Of a DNA stretch of 16,055 bases, positions 1 through 10,179 are shown one piece after another. The stretch covers positions 1-16,055 of the forward strand of contig NW_005178399.1 of NCBI RefSeq assembly GCF_000341285.1, given 5' to 3'. The position numbers were made by a program, and so were the translations under genes. The notes under the pieces were generated by a model. It worked only from the letters and a program-made list of their open reading frames with translations, was not told the origin of the DNA and made no database searches. Position 1 is the first letter of the stretch, and every line of letters starts with the position of its first letter. The stretch comes from Galdieria sulphuraria (lineage: Eukaryota > Rhodophyta > Bangiophyceae > Galdieriales > Galdieriaceae).

Positions 1-381
1 CCTAATAAACCCTAATAAACCCTAATAAACCCTAAATAAACCCTAATAAACCCTAAATAAACCCTAATAAACCCTAATAAACCCTAATAAACCCTAAATA
101 AACCCTAAATAAACCCTAAATAAACCCTAAATAAACCCTAAATAAACCCTAAATAAACCCTAAATAAACCCTAAATAAACCCTAAATAAACCCTAAATAA
201 ACCCTAATAAACCCTAATAAACCCTAAATAAACCCTAATAAACCCTAAATAAACCCTAATAAACCCTAAAATAAACCCTAATAAACCCTAATAAACCCAA
301 ATAAACCCTAAATAAACCCTAAATAAACCCTAAATAAACCCTAAATAAACCCTAATAAACCCTAAATAAACCCTAAATAAA
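1..381. repeat. Telomeric repeat array, mixed 10- and 11-bp units
   Basis: The array is uninterrupted. I parse 36 units: one partial at base 1, thirteen CCCTAATAAA, twenty CCCTAAATAAA, one 12-mer CCCTAAAATAAA (264-275) and one point variant CCCAAATAAA (296-305). The G-rich strand reads TTTATT(T)AGGG toward base 1, the orientation expected of a left chromosome end. Units differ mainly in the length of one A run (2, 3 or 4), as expected from slippage on a telomerase template. Ten consecutive 11-mers at 92-201 show local homogeneity. Placement at the end of the window and the C-rich/G-rich strand asymmetry support a real telomere rather than an interstitial satellite. The repeat is longer than the common TTAGGG or TTTAGGG types. 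Confidence 0.95.
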
Positions 382-432
382 CCCTTAACAAAACTTAATA
401 AAACTTAATATAACTTAATAAAACTTAATAAA
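382..432. repeat. Degenerate telomere-like repeats at the array base
   Basis: Immediately inside the canonical array the sequence changes to ACTTAATAAA and close variants, about five units. These keep the TAATAAA core of the telomeric unit while the CCC run has decayed to AC or ACT. This is the usual look of the oldest, centromere-proximal telomere units that telomerase no longer renews. The boundary with the subtelomeric T-rich DNA lies near 433. Confidence 0.75.
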
Positions 433-489
433 CATAACATAAGAAAATTGAACTTCGTGACATTACACAATTACTCTACTTTTGAGAAA

Positions 490-1640
490 GTAAAGTAATT
501 GCAATTTTTGGTTTTCTCGGTTTATTTCTATTATTTTTGTTTCTGCACTGTATCCTATTCAATATTTTTGGACATCTTTAATTCCTTAAATGCAACTTCT
601 TTTTGTCTATCATTTAAAATTGTGTCTTACCGCTCGCATAGATTGGTATCTATTTTGCAATTTACTCATGTTTAAAAATTAAATTTTCCAGTAATTGTAT
701 GATTCTAATCTTTTTTGTTTATGTTGCGATTAATTCTAGTTAATTATTTTTGCATCTGTGGTTTCTATTTTTAGTAACTATTTTGAAACAAAAAATTATC
801 TTCTCTTGTCCATTAAGTAGCTACTTTATTATTTATATTTTGTTAATAAATTTCTTTTACTTTATTCAATTTATTGTGTCGAAATAGAATTTACTTTGAA
901 ACATTGACATATAAGCGTTGAAAATCAAGGCGGTAAAAAATTTTTTTATTTACATTCTCAATGTTTTAATTAACTATAGTATTTTGTTAGCATAGTTTTA
1001 TTAAGTTTAAAAAAGATTATTTTTGACTGAGGTTCGACTATGAAAATATAGAAATATTGCGTGAACAGTATGTCGTCAATCTTACTACTACCTCCATCTC
1101 ACAAAATATAATTGAAGGTCAACTTTTTATCTTCTACTTTTAAAATTTGAATCCCTCTAACTCTCTTCTTGTATTTTCTTAATTCCCTCAATTCAAATTA
1201 CTCTGTCCTTTTCATAAACTCCCTGAAAGTTTCCAATGCCCCTTCCCATTTCCAATTTACCCATTCTTCCCCCACCACTCATAATGATAAATCTCAAATC
1301 AAAATCGCTGTTGGGTTGGCCCCCCTTTCTTCCCAATTGGCCCGCAATCCTTCCTCCCCACCCACTCATTTTCCCCCCATGGCAATTTCAAAATCACAAT
1401 TGCCCATCCACATTTCGAGTTGACCCCTCTCTTCTCAATCGGCCCCAATCCTTCCCCCACTCATTTTCCCCCATGCCAATTTCTAATTTACAATTGCTCC
1501 CAACCCCTCTCCCAATTAATTTGCCCCTTCTTTCCTACATCAACACTTCCCCAAGACAATTTTTAAACCAAAGTTGCCCTATCATTTTTTACCTGCAATT
1601 GACCATTTCATTCACCCATACATATTCTCTCATCAAATGA
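490..1640. repeat. Subtelomeric 1.15-kb repeat, copy A (telomere side)
   Basis: This copy aligns collinearly with 1643-2800 at an offset of about 1150-1153 bp. Anchors include gcaatt at 501 and 1654, atcct at 552 with atcctt at 1702, AAAATATAAYTGAAGG at 1103 and 2255, and TTGGGTTGGC at 1311 and 2461. The first part (to about 1080) is T-rich with many short A/T runs. The second part (1200-1520) is C/T-rich and G-poor. Divergence is substantial, so the duplication is old. No credible gene is present; short ORFs in the C/T-rich half arise from low complexity. A G-rich bottom strand makes this copy compositionally similar to the telomere itself. Confidence 0.85.
1247..1520. repeat. C/T-rich minisatellite in repeat copy A, degenerate
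   Basis: Recurrent elements are CATTTCCAATTTACCC (1247), CCACTCATTTTCCCC (1362 and 1458, 96 bp apart) and variants of ATGCCAATTTC (near 1379 and 1473). The same words occur in copy B at 2396-2800. The top strand is nearly G-free with C runs of 3-6. The bottom strand therefore carries several GGG tracts, most densely at 1320-1378. Confidence 0.7.
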
Positions 1641-1642
1641 CA

Positions 1643-2800
1643 ATTTACCAGATGCAATTCTTTGTTTTTTCCAGTTACTTTTTTTTTGAACCTTCTACTT
1701 GATCCTTTTCAATATGTCTATTTCTTTGAATAAAAAACTTTTCTTTCTATACATACTACGACTATGTCCTCTTTTTTTATAGGTTAGCTGTCACTTTTGA
1801 TGTTATTAATTTTTTAAAAAAATAATCCTTGCGTTTATGGCGTGTCTGTAGTATAGCATGTCAAGGTTGCTATCAAATTTTACTGATCATCTTTTTTTTG
1901 TTGTGTATATTTTTAGTAAATATTGTCAAACTAAACTAAAAATTATTTATTTTTGTCAATAAAATGGATACTGTATAATATACTCTCATTAAAATTAATT
2001 CTTTTTTGCTTTGTTGAGTTTTTTGTGATTATATAATATTCACTTTGAACATTTCATTGTAACAGTTAAAAATTAAGTCAATGATTAAATTTTTTAACAA
2101 TGTTTTAAATGTTTCAATTAACTACATCAAATTGTTATTATATTGTCTTTAAAAACTTAATAAGAAGATTATTTTAGAGTAAAAATGTATTATGAAAGCA
2201 TGGAAACAGTATGTAAACAGCATGTAATTGAACTTTCTACTACTACTATCTCATAAAATATAACTGAAGGTCAAATTTCAATCTCTTTTGCTTTTCGAAT
2301 TGGAATTTTTCAAACACTCTTCCTGTATGGATTCTCCCAAGATTTTCAATTGACACTCAGTCCTCTTTGCACACTGTCCTCAATTTAAATGCCCCCATTT
2401 CTAATTTACCCATTCTTCCTTGCATCCATAATGGCAATTTTCAAATCAACACAATCGCCTTTGGGTTGGCCCCTCTTCTCCAATTTCCTCACCCCCTTTC
2501 CCCACTCATTTTCCCCCATCGCAATTTCCCCACTCTCTCCCATTTCCAATTTACCCATTCTTTCCCACGCCACACCCACAATGGCAATTTTCAAATCACG
2601 ATCACCGCGGGGTTGGCCTAAATTGGCCCCTTTCCCCAGCCCATCTTTCCCCTTGGCAATTTCCCTACTCTCTCCCATTTCCAATTTACCCATTCTTTCC
2701 CACCCCACACCCAGAATGGCAATTTTCAAATCAAAATTGCGCGGGCCCATTTTCAATCGGCCTCTCTTTTCAAATTGCCCATCTTTCCCATTAGCAGAAA
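1643..2800. repeat. Subtelomeric 1.15-kb repeat, copy B (internal side)
   Basis: This is the second tandem copy of the unit, with the same order: a T-rich segment (1660-2230), the conserved stretch around CTACTACTACTATCTCATAA (2238-2257), then a C/T-rich minisatellite (2396-2800). The homology ends near 2800, where strand composition switches abruptly from pyrimidine-rich to mixed and A-rich. Tandem placement directly beside the telomere is typical of subtelomeric repeat families spread by recombination between chromosome ends. No protein-coding content is supported. Confidence 0.85.
2396..2800. repeat. C/T-rich minisatellite, three ~135-150 bp units
   Basis: Three tandem units begin with CATTTCYAATTTACCC at 2396, 2541 and 2676. 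Each contains ATGGCAATTTTCAAATCA (2431, 2581, 2716), spaced 150 and 135 bp. Units 2 and 3 are close to identical over long stretches, so this array is younger or better homogenised than the copy-A array. Because the period is a multiple of three and few stop triplets occur, ORFs stay open on both strands. The minus-strand one (2807 to 2406) encodes a 45-50 residue peptide repeat with WERMGKLEMGES, which I regard as a by-product rather than a gene. Confidence 0.85.
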
Positions 2801-2810
2801 GAATCACTAA

Positions 2811-5360
2811 AAAGTTTGTGTTGTATACTGGTACTCATCATATTATGCAGAATCAGACCCAATAGCAAAATCAAAATCTTCATTTTACAGTATACCAATA
2901 TGATTCAACAGTGGGTCAATTCTGCAAACAATGGATTCAAACGAGTTTCGGTCAACGATCTGTTTACTATTAAAAGCAATTTACAACTATCAGGGAAAGA
3001 ATGTGGGGATTTTCTCTCGTTATGATTCTTGTCAAGCAAACTATCAACTAGATTGTCCTCTATGTATTTAGATGAAAGAATACTAGTACTCGTTGGTATT
3101 TCGTCTGCCAACTCTGCTTGGGTAAATTCTTCCAATAAATCCATACAATCGTGAAGCAATCGGTATTAAATAGACTATTGAGCATATATAAATACTATGT
3201 AAACCAAAGTCTAGGGTATAACGACTCTTCTTATGGGACAGAGAGGTTTCGAGTGTCACGATAAAAGATCTTGATGAGCTAAAGAACTCATAATAGACGG
3301 ACAACCCAGTGTGGTTCAAGTAACCCATTTCATTCTATTAGCACTATCCAATAAATATTCATCTTGAGAATGCAAAATAAAACTACTCCTATTTATATCA
3401 CTAGCTGGTATATATCTTTTTCTATCGTTACAACTTGTCTTTGACTCGCAAATCAACAACCTGTCTAAAGTGAATTCTTAAATCACCTTTTTGAATAGAG
3501 TTGTCCTGCTACTATTCCTCAAATACTGGAATCAGTCAACTTCACAAGCCCAAGTTCAATTATTTGTCAGTTGATAAATAAATATGCTAGTATAACACAA
3601 AGCAATCAATCATTCAATCAATGAATCAACACAAGCCAAACTCAATTCTTCATCCATAAAGATAACAAAGAGTCTGTTGTTCAAATGACCATGACCCACT
3701 GAAAGCTGTACCAGGTTACCAACTTGAATTTGTAAGAGCTTCATATAACAAAGATAAGAGACAACTTTTTTCACCAAAAAAAGTAAACGGACATAACCAT
3801 TTGTCTCAGCATGACTTGAAATACTAACAATCAAAGGTTATGATCAAAGTACTTCTTCGTCAATCTTCTCAAGTTGTCAGGTGGATTCAAATCTTTCAAA
3901 CATAAAACCGAATGTTTGCCTTCTTCTATTTAAAATAGGAATGATCTCTAAAAGTTGCCGAGCATACAGTTCCGTCCAATTCAGTTCAGTTCCCTCGTAT
4001 GCATATGATTCTGCAGTTAACTACAGCAATATGAAAGTCCCATTATCAAATCAAACTTTGATGGAACAGATTGAAGTCAAGTGAATTCTATCAAAACTAT
4101 AAAAGTCATAGCCATAAAACTTGATAGTCTCAACGATACCAAGGCTTTTATGAAACTAAGTTAAAGGATGAGGTGTATGATAAACAGTGAAAAAAAGTTA
4201 AAGGAAAATTTCGAATAGCATATAATAAATACTCCTCAAATACAGTATTCATAACAAGAATATGAATTCATACGAACAAGGTCAAGTCATTCTATTCGAC
4301 ACCAAGTTCAACACAAAAGTAGCCAAGATACATTAAAGTCCCTCTCTCGACAACTTAAAATTGACCTTATCACTAGACATAAACGATATGATAAATAACA
4401 AAGAACTTATATTTATGACCGACTCGTGCAATTCTATAGACAAGGCGTAGTGAACAAGAGAATGAATGATGCTTAAAGAAACAATAAACAACTCTTAATC
4501 CGACGACATTGATCTGATTCTACCAAGCAAAACACTTGGTCTATTCACTAGTTTGATAGTTGATTGCTCTATTTTGTAAAATTACTTGTTCCCACTCAAT
4601 ACAGTTTAAACTCGATTCAACATAGCCGAAACTATGATCTTTGAAATCAGTTGAATTCAAACTGATTCCTGGACACTAGCTCATATCCCTATTGTCTCTA
4701 GTCTTGTCGATTAGATAGAAAAATATATCCGTTCCACAATTGAGGAATGCAATGAATTTACAATATAGCGAAAGAGAGTGGACGTAAAACACAAATCACA
4801 ATTCTAAATAAATGAGGAACTATCAAAGAACTAGTATGTTCACGACTCTTCGAGAACAATGCTGTAGTGAGAAGTGTTGTCCTATCTCTTCTAAGAGTTG
4901 CTGTTATTGTTGTCGTCAAATGTGCAAATCAGATAGTAAATTCTGCTTTTGTAATCATTTCTGCCAGTTTATACCAAGACCTCAATGATTTTTGCAATGG
5001 AAATAAATACAAGCAACTTTTTTCTGGTCAAGTTGTTGATTGACAAAGATTGATTGATTAGTTCGAATCTAAAACCATTCGTCGAGTATGATGAGGAGTG
5101 ATATTCTCCTTCATGGAATAATAGTATCGAGATCGAGTTGAATCATAAACTTGATATTGTTCTCGCTAGAAATGTTGTTGTATAAACTTTCCAAACTAGT
5201 AAAGAAAGTCACAGCTATATAGAGAATAATATCTACAGAGATACAAATAACGATTCTGCAAGTAAGAATGTATATTCCTTGCTTTATTCTACACTTTGCC
5301 TTTTCGAATAGAAATTTGATTGTCTTCTATCAGTAAGAATTGTATGATATTCATTTTAGA
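2811..5360. other. AT-rich DNA with no recognisable gene
   Basis: Only short ORFs of about 60-85 codons occur on either strand. None shows a motif, a biased composition or a repeat that suggests coding. I saw no tRNA with paired arms and no telomere-like or transposase-like sequence. Intron-split genes with very short exons cannot be excluded by eye. Confidence 0.6.
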
Positions 5361-5361
5361 T

Positions 5362-5395
5362 AAAAAAAAAGAAGGAAGAAGAAGAATAAGGGGAG
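5362..5395 (+). other. Polypurine tract
   Basis: Nine A residues are followed by GAAGGAAGAAGAAGAA, one T, then AAGGGGAG. It sits directly before TGTAAAAAG, which superficially resembles the polypurine tract and LTR start of a retroelement. No second LTR-like copy, primer-binding site or reverse-transcriptase ORF was found nearby, so only the tract itself is called. Confidence 0.6.
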
Positions 5396-8300
5396 TGTAA
5401 AAAGCATAAAGAATGCCTAAAGTAATCAGGTCTTTAAAGCATTGGGCAAATTGTAACGATTAGGGATGCCTTGAAATAAAAAACCATTTTGTTTAAACAG
5501 CCTACTTCTTAATTTATCGTGTGCAAATACACGTCATACATATCAGTAAAATGGATAAACAAAACAAAATACCATAAACGTTCTACTACTACCAGTATGA
5601 GGTAATAGTAGGAAATACTTTTTCTACTAATGACGACAAGAATATCGTTGATGTTTCTAGTGAAAATCAAAGTCAAGACTTTTGGCTCATAACACTATCT
5701 CTGTAGTCTATTGAACTAAAAAGCCATTCCTTTCTTTTTTCACTATATATCTTTCATCATACATTTTTTTCCAAAGCAAATTTTTGTATTCTTTTGTTCA
5801 GCGAGTTGTATAAAAGTTGAAATGAAACGAATCATTTCTTCATCTTGTACAAAAAACATTTCAACATGACAAGAGATTCAATAGCTTGTATCAGCAAGGT
5901 TACATTGCTTCTTATTTCAGCTCCTTTGTGACCAATCGTCTACAATCTAGTTGAATCTTCTTCTAAGTCAGGTGATTCTGTACTCTATAAATAGTATAGT
6001 TTATCGCTGTCATACTTTAGTTCAATTAAAGTTCAGTTTTTAGTGTTCAGTAATTGCAACTTTCTTGAAAAGATAAGATAACAAGATGATGACTACTCTC
6101 CGACCAGTCAATAGAAACAAGCAATAGACTTTTAGCACAATATCTTTATCCACAAAGTGATGATTCTATGACGCAAGTTGAGCTTGGTGCCAACGCAGTA
6201 AAAGGAGAATGTGCTACCAATATTGATAGGAATCAGTGAATTCAAACAAAGCCTTATTGAATTCCGTACAGATACAAGAATAGTAGAAGCTGATTGATTT
6301 ATGCTCATCCATAGTAACATGTTCTCAATATTCTAGAAACACATTGTCACTCAATATGAAATTCAATCCACAAATGTACCAAAATTGAATTATGGTCGAC
6401 CACCCGCCCGATTGGTCAAACAGAATACAAATATCAAGGGAAAATTGATGCTTTGTTGCAATTCGGATTCTTACCCAGTGATTCTCACATGAATTGATCT
6501 TCGACTTGATTTTAAGTAATCCAAATAATAGTCTGTAAATCATTCTTTTAGAGTAAAGACTAAATTATTTTAGACAATTCGAGATAATCTTGGACAATTC
6601 GATGCTGAATCAAGCATACAGGGTGCCTAAAGACCACATAAAACACTGCTTCGAATATAAAGACTCTGTACATACAACAGCAAGATTTCAAGTGCAAAGG
6701 TACAAAGTCTTTATCAACTTGACAGCTAATAGTTAGTAAAGTATCAATTCTACCTTAAAGAAGCCATCTTATACAAAAACTATCCAACAGAAACTCTATT
6801 GGATAACCAAATGTCCACATAATGACAATTCAACAAACTCTCTCTTAGATAAACCTAAAAAGATAACAACGTATATTAGTCTTCCTATCAAACAAATGAT
6901 TTTGAATAAAAACGTTGATTCAACTTTTTGTGCATCGAGTTGTGCCGTTATCTTGTCTTAACACATTGACTCCATTCATTACTAGGTTATATTTCAATAG
7001 CCAACTTTGAATGTTTCTAACAAGCAACGCATTTAGATGCGAATACTTGAAATAAACTGACATCTTATTCCCGATTCTTGTCTGCCAAATGACTATACCT
7101 TACTCAGTAATGCATGGTTGGAACGAAATTATATAACTGAAGGTACTTCAAAACAGTTAGTTATGAATTGAATCAAATACAGTTTGACATATTTATATCT
7201 GAACAAACAACTAGTTAATATCAAAATATATAAACTAGTAGTAACATATTCGTGGCGCTGCAAAGGTATAATGCGATTCATCGCTTGAGTAGATTCGCGA
7301 AGCTATATAGGATGAGATGATCAACGAAAACGTATCCATTATCGCAAATAGAGTGCAAGTATCGCGGAGGAATAATTGGACACTCAAACACTACCAAGTT
7401 TTTCTCAAACCAAGTCCTCAGCTCCCTAGTCCTCGGTATCCTTAGTAATAACACTAATACTAGTACTATATGGAAAATCGTTTTTCTCGGGATAAGGACT
7501 AACTCGTTCGATAAATTCAGTATAATCTCTAAGAATTCAAAAGTTGAATCAACCATAGAGGACATTTCACTAACTTATGAAACAGAATTTCATCTCGATG
7601 AGATATTCAACTAGTAGTCAACCAATAACCAACTCTAACACAAAAAGCCATTTTAAATAAGCAGTATCAAGAAATATCTTACTTTCTTTCCAATGAACAG
7701 TAAATCATTAAATTCAGTATACAATTCAAGTAACATAAAACAGTAACCAGTTTCTTGTCACGCCGATAAAGAAGAAATAAAAGTGACTTTCTCTTCCTGT
7801 TGAGATTTAACTAGAAGTGGTAACATTTAGAGTAATCTAAAGCAAGTGACTATTACTTCCTTCAATACGGCTGTAACCAGAATTGTTTCGGATATCACTC
7901 TGAAATTAGATTCAAACTCAACTCATCAACAGAAACAAGGTATTGGTACGGCATAAATACATTGTCATTTATCACTTGAATCAATTGTGGTAATAGTCCA
8001 AAATTAAGAGGGAATGAAAACCACCAAAGGTTGTAAAAAAAGTTCAAGCAACAAAGGATACAATAAAAGTCCTGAAGTTAGAACATGACTATCAATTTAT
8101 GTTTTGCTGCTACTTGTGTAAAAATCACAGAATTGATTCTGCTTTTTGTGAGGATCAACCTCAAAATCTATAAATCGTAGGTCTGATATTCTAACCCTGT
8201 GAAGCCAGGGAAGCATTCATTTACTTCTTTTCCTTGAATTTCTTTCAACTAACCTTTCTGTATTATGCAATTGAAAAGTATATACTATGTAAAACATAAA

Positions 8301-9310
8301 TCTGTCTTTTATAACAATTCATAAGAATAAGGGAAAACAACCAGTAGGTCGTACTAGGACGAGTTCAATTTCTATTCCCAATAGATCGTTTGTACAGAAC
8401 TTTGACTGCAATCTAGTTGATTCTTTCTTTGAATTTACATCATCCCGCAGTCTTCGAATACTACTTTCTATCATCTTCATCCCTTTTCTTGTAAAATGAG
8501 CATTCAACTGTTTTTACAACATATTACAACTCTAAAAAACAAGATCTTTACCATTCTACAATTACGGCGATACAGAAGAAAAAAAACGAAATAGAGATAT
8601 TTCCCTGTCCTTATCGACTAGATGACTACTCCATATCAACCTGGTCTTAGGGTCGAAGAAGTAAGATGGAAATGTTCTGAAGCACACAAATAATCAAAAG
8701 GTGGTTTCAACATAAGAGCAATACAATATATCCAGATAAATCAGTAGTAGATTCTAGATCACATAAAACAGTATGTTGTACACTCTCATGATACTGAAAG
8801 TTCACTTGTCAAAGATTACTTGATTCAACTGACGAAATTGTCTCGAAATGATCATTTGGAGTTACCCATCCCTACAAATGCAACGCAACTATCACGGGAC
8901 AAAGAGATTCTTTGTGATCGGGATTTCCAATGAAAAAAACTCCTGAAAAGTTTTTACGTCGACGTTTTCGGAAAAAAATGACGACTAGTTCTTTATCATA
9001 CTATCATGAGATAACAAACAAGTTCGTTTCAAGAATCAAAAGATAAAGATTAGTCTCAAACAGGTAAAAGAAAAATCGACAGTCGACCAGTAAAGTAACT
9101 CGATACCCTAATTATTGTTCAAAATCAGGACCGTCTGTAGTTATACTAATAAGTAAGGTACAGGAATAGTCATAAGTGTGCAAATAGTGCCCTTTTATTT
9201 TGTAAAGTCAACAATACAATTTTCCTTTATCGTAAAAAATAAGTCAAATTCGTACTTTTATGACAAAAACTATTATTAATATTCCATGTACCACTAACCA
9301 ATACATTATA
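5396..9310. other. AT-rich DNA with no recognisable gene
   Basis: The longest ORF is 95 codons on the minus strand (7565 to 7278), without recognisable features. Words built on TTGATTCAAC and ACTAGT recur more often than expected by impression, for example near 6915, 7206, 7606 and 8819, but they do not line up as a clear repeat. A short hairpin lies at 5583-5611. Nothing else can be supported. Confidence 0.6.
5583..5611. other. Imperfect inverted repeat (hairpin)
   Basis: CTACTACTACC (5583-5593) pairs with GGTAATAGTAG (5601-5611) with one mismatch over 11 positions and a 7-nt loop. In 16 kb of AT-rich DNA a hairpin of this size may occur by chance, and no T run or gene end marks it as a terminator. 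Confidence 0.4.
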
Positions 9311-9317
9311 CTTTCTC

Positions 9318-9342
9318 TTGTTGTTGTTGTCGTTGTTGTTGT
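9318..9342 (+). repeat. TTG trinucleotide microsatellite
   Basis: Four TTG units, an interrupting TC, then further GTT units. A second TTG run lies at 9486-9497 and a third at 13648-13660. The reverse complement gives a short polythreonine stretch in a minus-strand ORF, which I consider non-coding. Confidence 0.8.
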
Positions 9343-9485
9343 CTGTTTACAATTACAAGTAAATAAAACAATGACACTTTTCCGCTCATGCCAACAACGA
9401 AGAAAAAAGTAAAATATAGAAACACAAGTCATTCTCTTTGTAGAATTGATGATTCTGTCATACTTTACTAGCCTTGGGCTCATAT

Positions 9486-9497
9486 TTGTTGTTGTTG
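9486..9497 (+). repeat. TTG trinucleotide microsatellite
   Basis: Four perfect TTG units followed by CTGTTCCGGTTG, which looks like decayed further units. It lies about 150 bp from the similar run at 9318. Confidence 0.7.
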
Positions 9498-9509
9498 CTG
9501 TTCCGGTTG

Positions 9510-9960
9510 AATTTCAAGTAGTGGTGAATGGTTTGATTTTGCTGCGATAATATAAAAATGTTTTAGGTTCGTGTCAATGTATTTGCAAACTACTTTGTTC
9601 GTCTGCGTATGCTTTCTAGGAATTATCTACCAAAAGTTGGACTTTATCTTCAGAGTCGAACCAAGACTCTAGTCGGACACGATGAAATCAATGTTTGCAC
9701 TCGTATAATATTGTTAAAGTTCAACCAATCCTTCATGAGCTTCTTTCAGAGCTACTTTGTATACTATCCAAACGCAAGCTGTTTGCACAAAACGTGAAGT
9801 TTCCTTTTCACTTTTTGACAGCTACAACTACCACCACTTTCAACAGAATGACTTTCAGTGTGTTGGGAAAAAACAGATCAGCAGCACTCTTGACACGCAA
9901 GTAATGTTACACACAAGTCTCCTTGTTTCCCATTCACACCGTACTACTAATGTTACCCTC
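9510..9960. other. Unassigned DNA with overlapping short ORFs
   Basis: Three overlapping plus-strand ORFs of 62-80 codons occur between 9609 and 9999 in different frames. None has a recognisable motif, and I could not join them by convincing splice sites. They could be exons of an unrecognised gene or chance; I favour chance. Confidence 0.4.
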
Positions 9961-9968
9961 CTTTCCAA

Positions 9969-9978
9969 CTATATAAGG
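9969..9978 (+). promoter_or_regulatory. TATA-box candidate upstream of the small spliced gene
   Basis: The sequence CTATATAAGG starts at 9969. It would place a transcription start near 10000 and leave a 5' leader of roughly 175 nt before the ATG at 10180. A short upstream ORF begins at 10000 (22 codons, stop at 10069). The association with the downstream ORF is inferred from position only. Confidence 0.3.
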
Positions 9979-10179
9979 ACCAAAGACGATTTGCAATAGA
10001 TGCCTTTCAGAAACAACAGCAATACTAGTTCCAACTTTATCACTCTTACTACTCACATATCCTTTTAGACATATTTCAACTTCGGTAAACCCACTAATTC
10101 AAAAAACAAAGGCGTTTCTCAAAACGGACTAATAGCTACAGTCGCCATCGTCAAAACCTTTTACCAGGTGGACACAACC

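Noticed and set aside
1169-1640. Plus-strand ORFs of 84 and 134 codons in the first C/T-rich block.
   Set aside because: Proline/serine-rich low-complexity translations of a pyrimidine-rich repeat. The frames are not shared with the homologous second copy.
2389-2865. Plus-strand 158-codon ORF through the minisatellite.
   Set aside because: Overlaps an equally open minus-strand frame; both come from stop-poor tandem repeats.
5028-5078. tRNA-like signals: TGGTCAAGTTG as an A box and GTTCGAATC as a B box.
   Set aside because: The boxes are only about 37 nt apart from T8 to T54, too close for a tRNA, and no acceptor or anticodon stem forms.
5362-5430. Polypurine tract followed by TGTAAAAAG, like the 3' LTR start of a retrotransposon; a partial match of the following 21 nt occurs at 6612.
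   Set aside because: No pair of LTRs, primer-binding site or reverse-transcriptase frame. The 18/21 match is not longer than expected by chance in this much AT-rich DNA.
5874-5940. Short ATG frame with a GT...CAG pair (start near 5866).
   Set aside because: The implied intron would be about 22 nt, too short for normal splicing.
7278-7565. Minus-strand 95-codon ORF, the longest in the gene-poor stretch.
   Set aside because: No motif, plausible promoter or splice partner; this length is expected by chance in several kilobases.
9244-9483. Minus-strand 79-codon ORF with eight threonines.
   Set aside because: The threonine run is just the TTG microsatellite at 9318-9342 read in reverse; no other coding feature.
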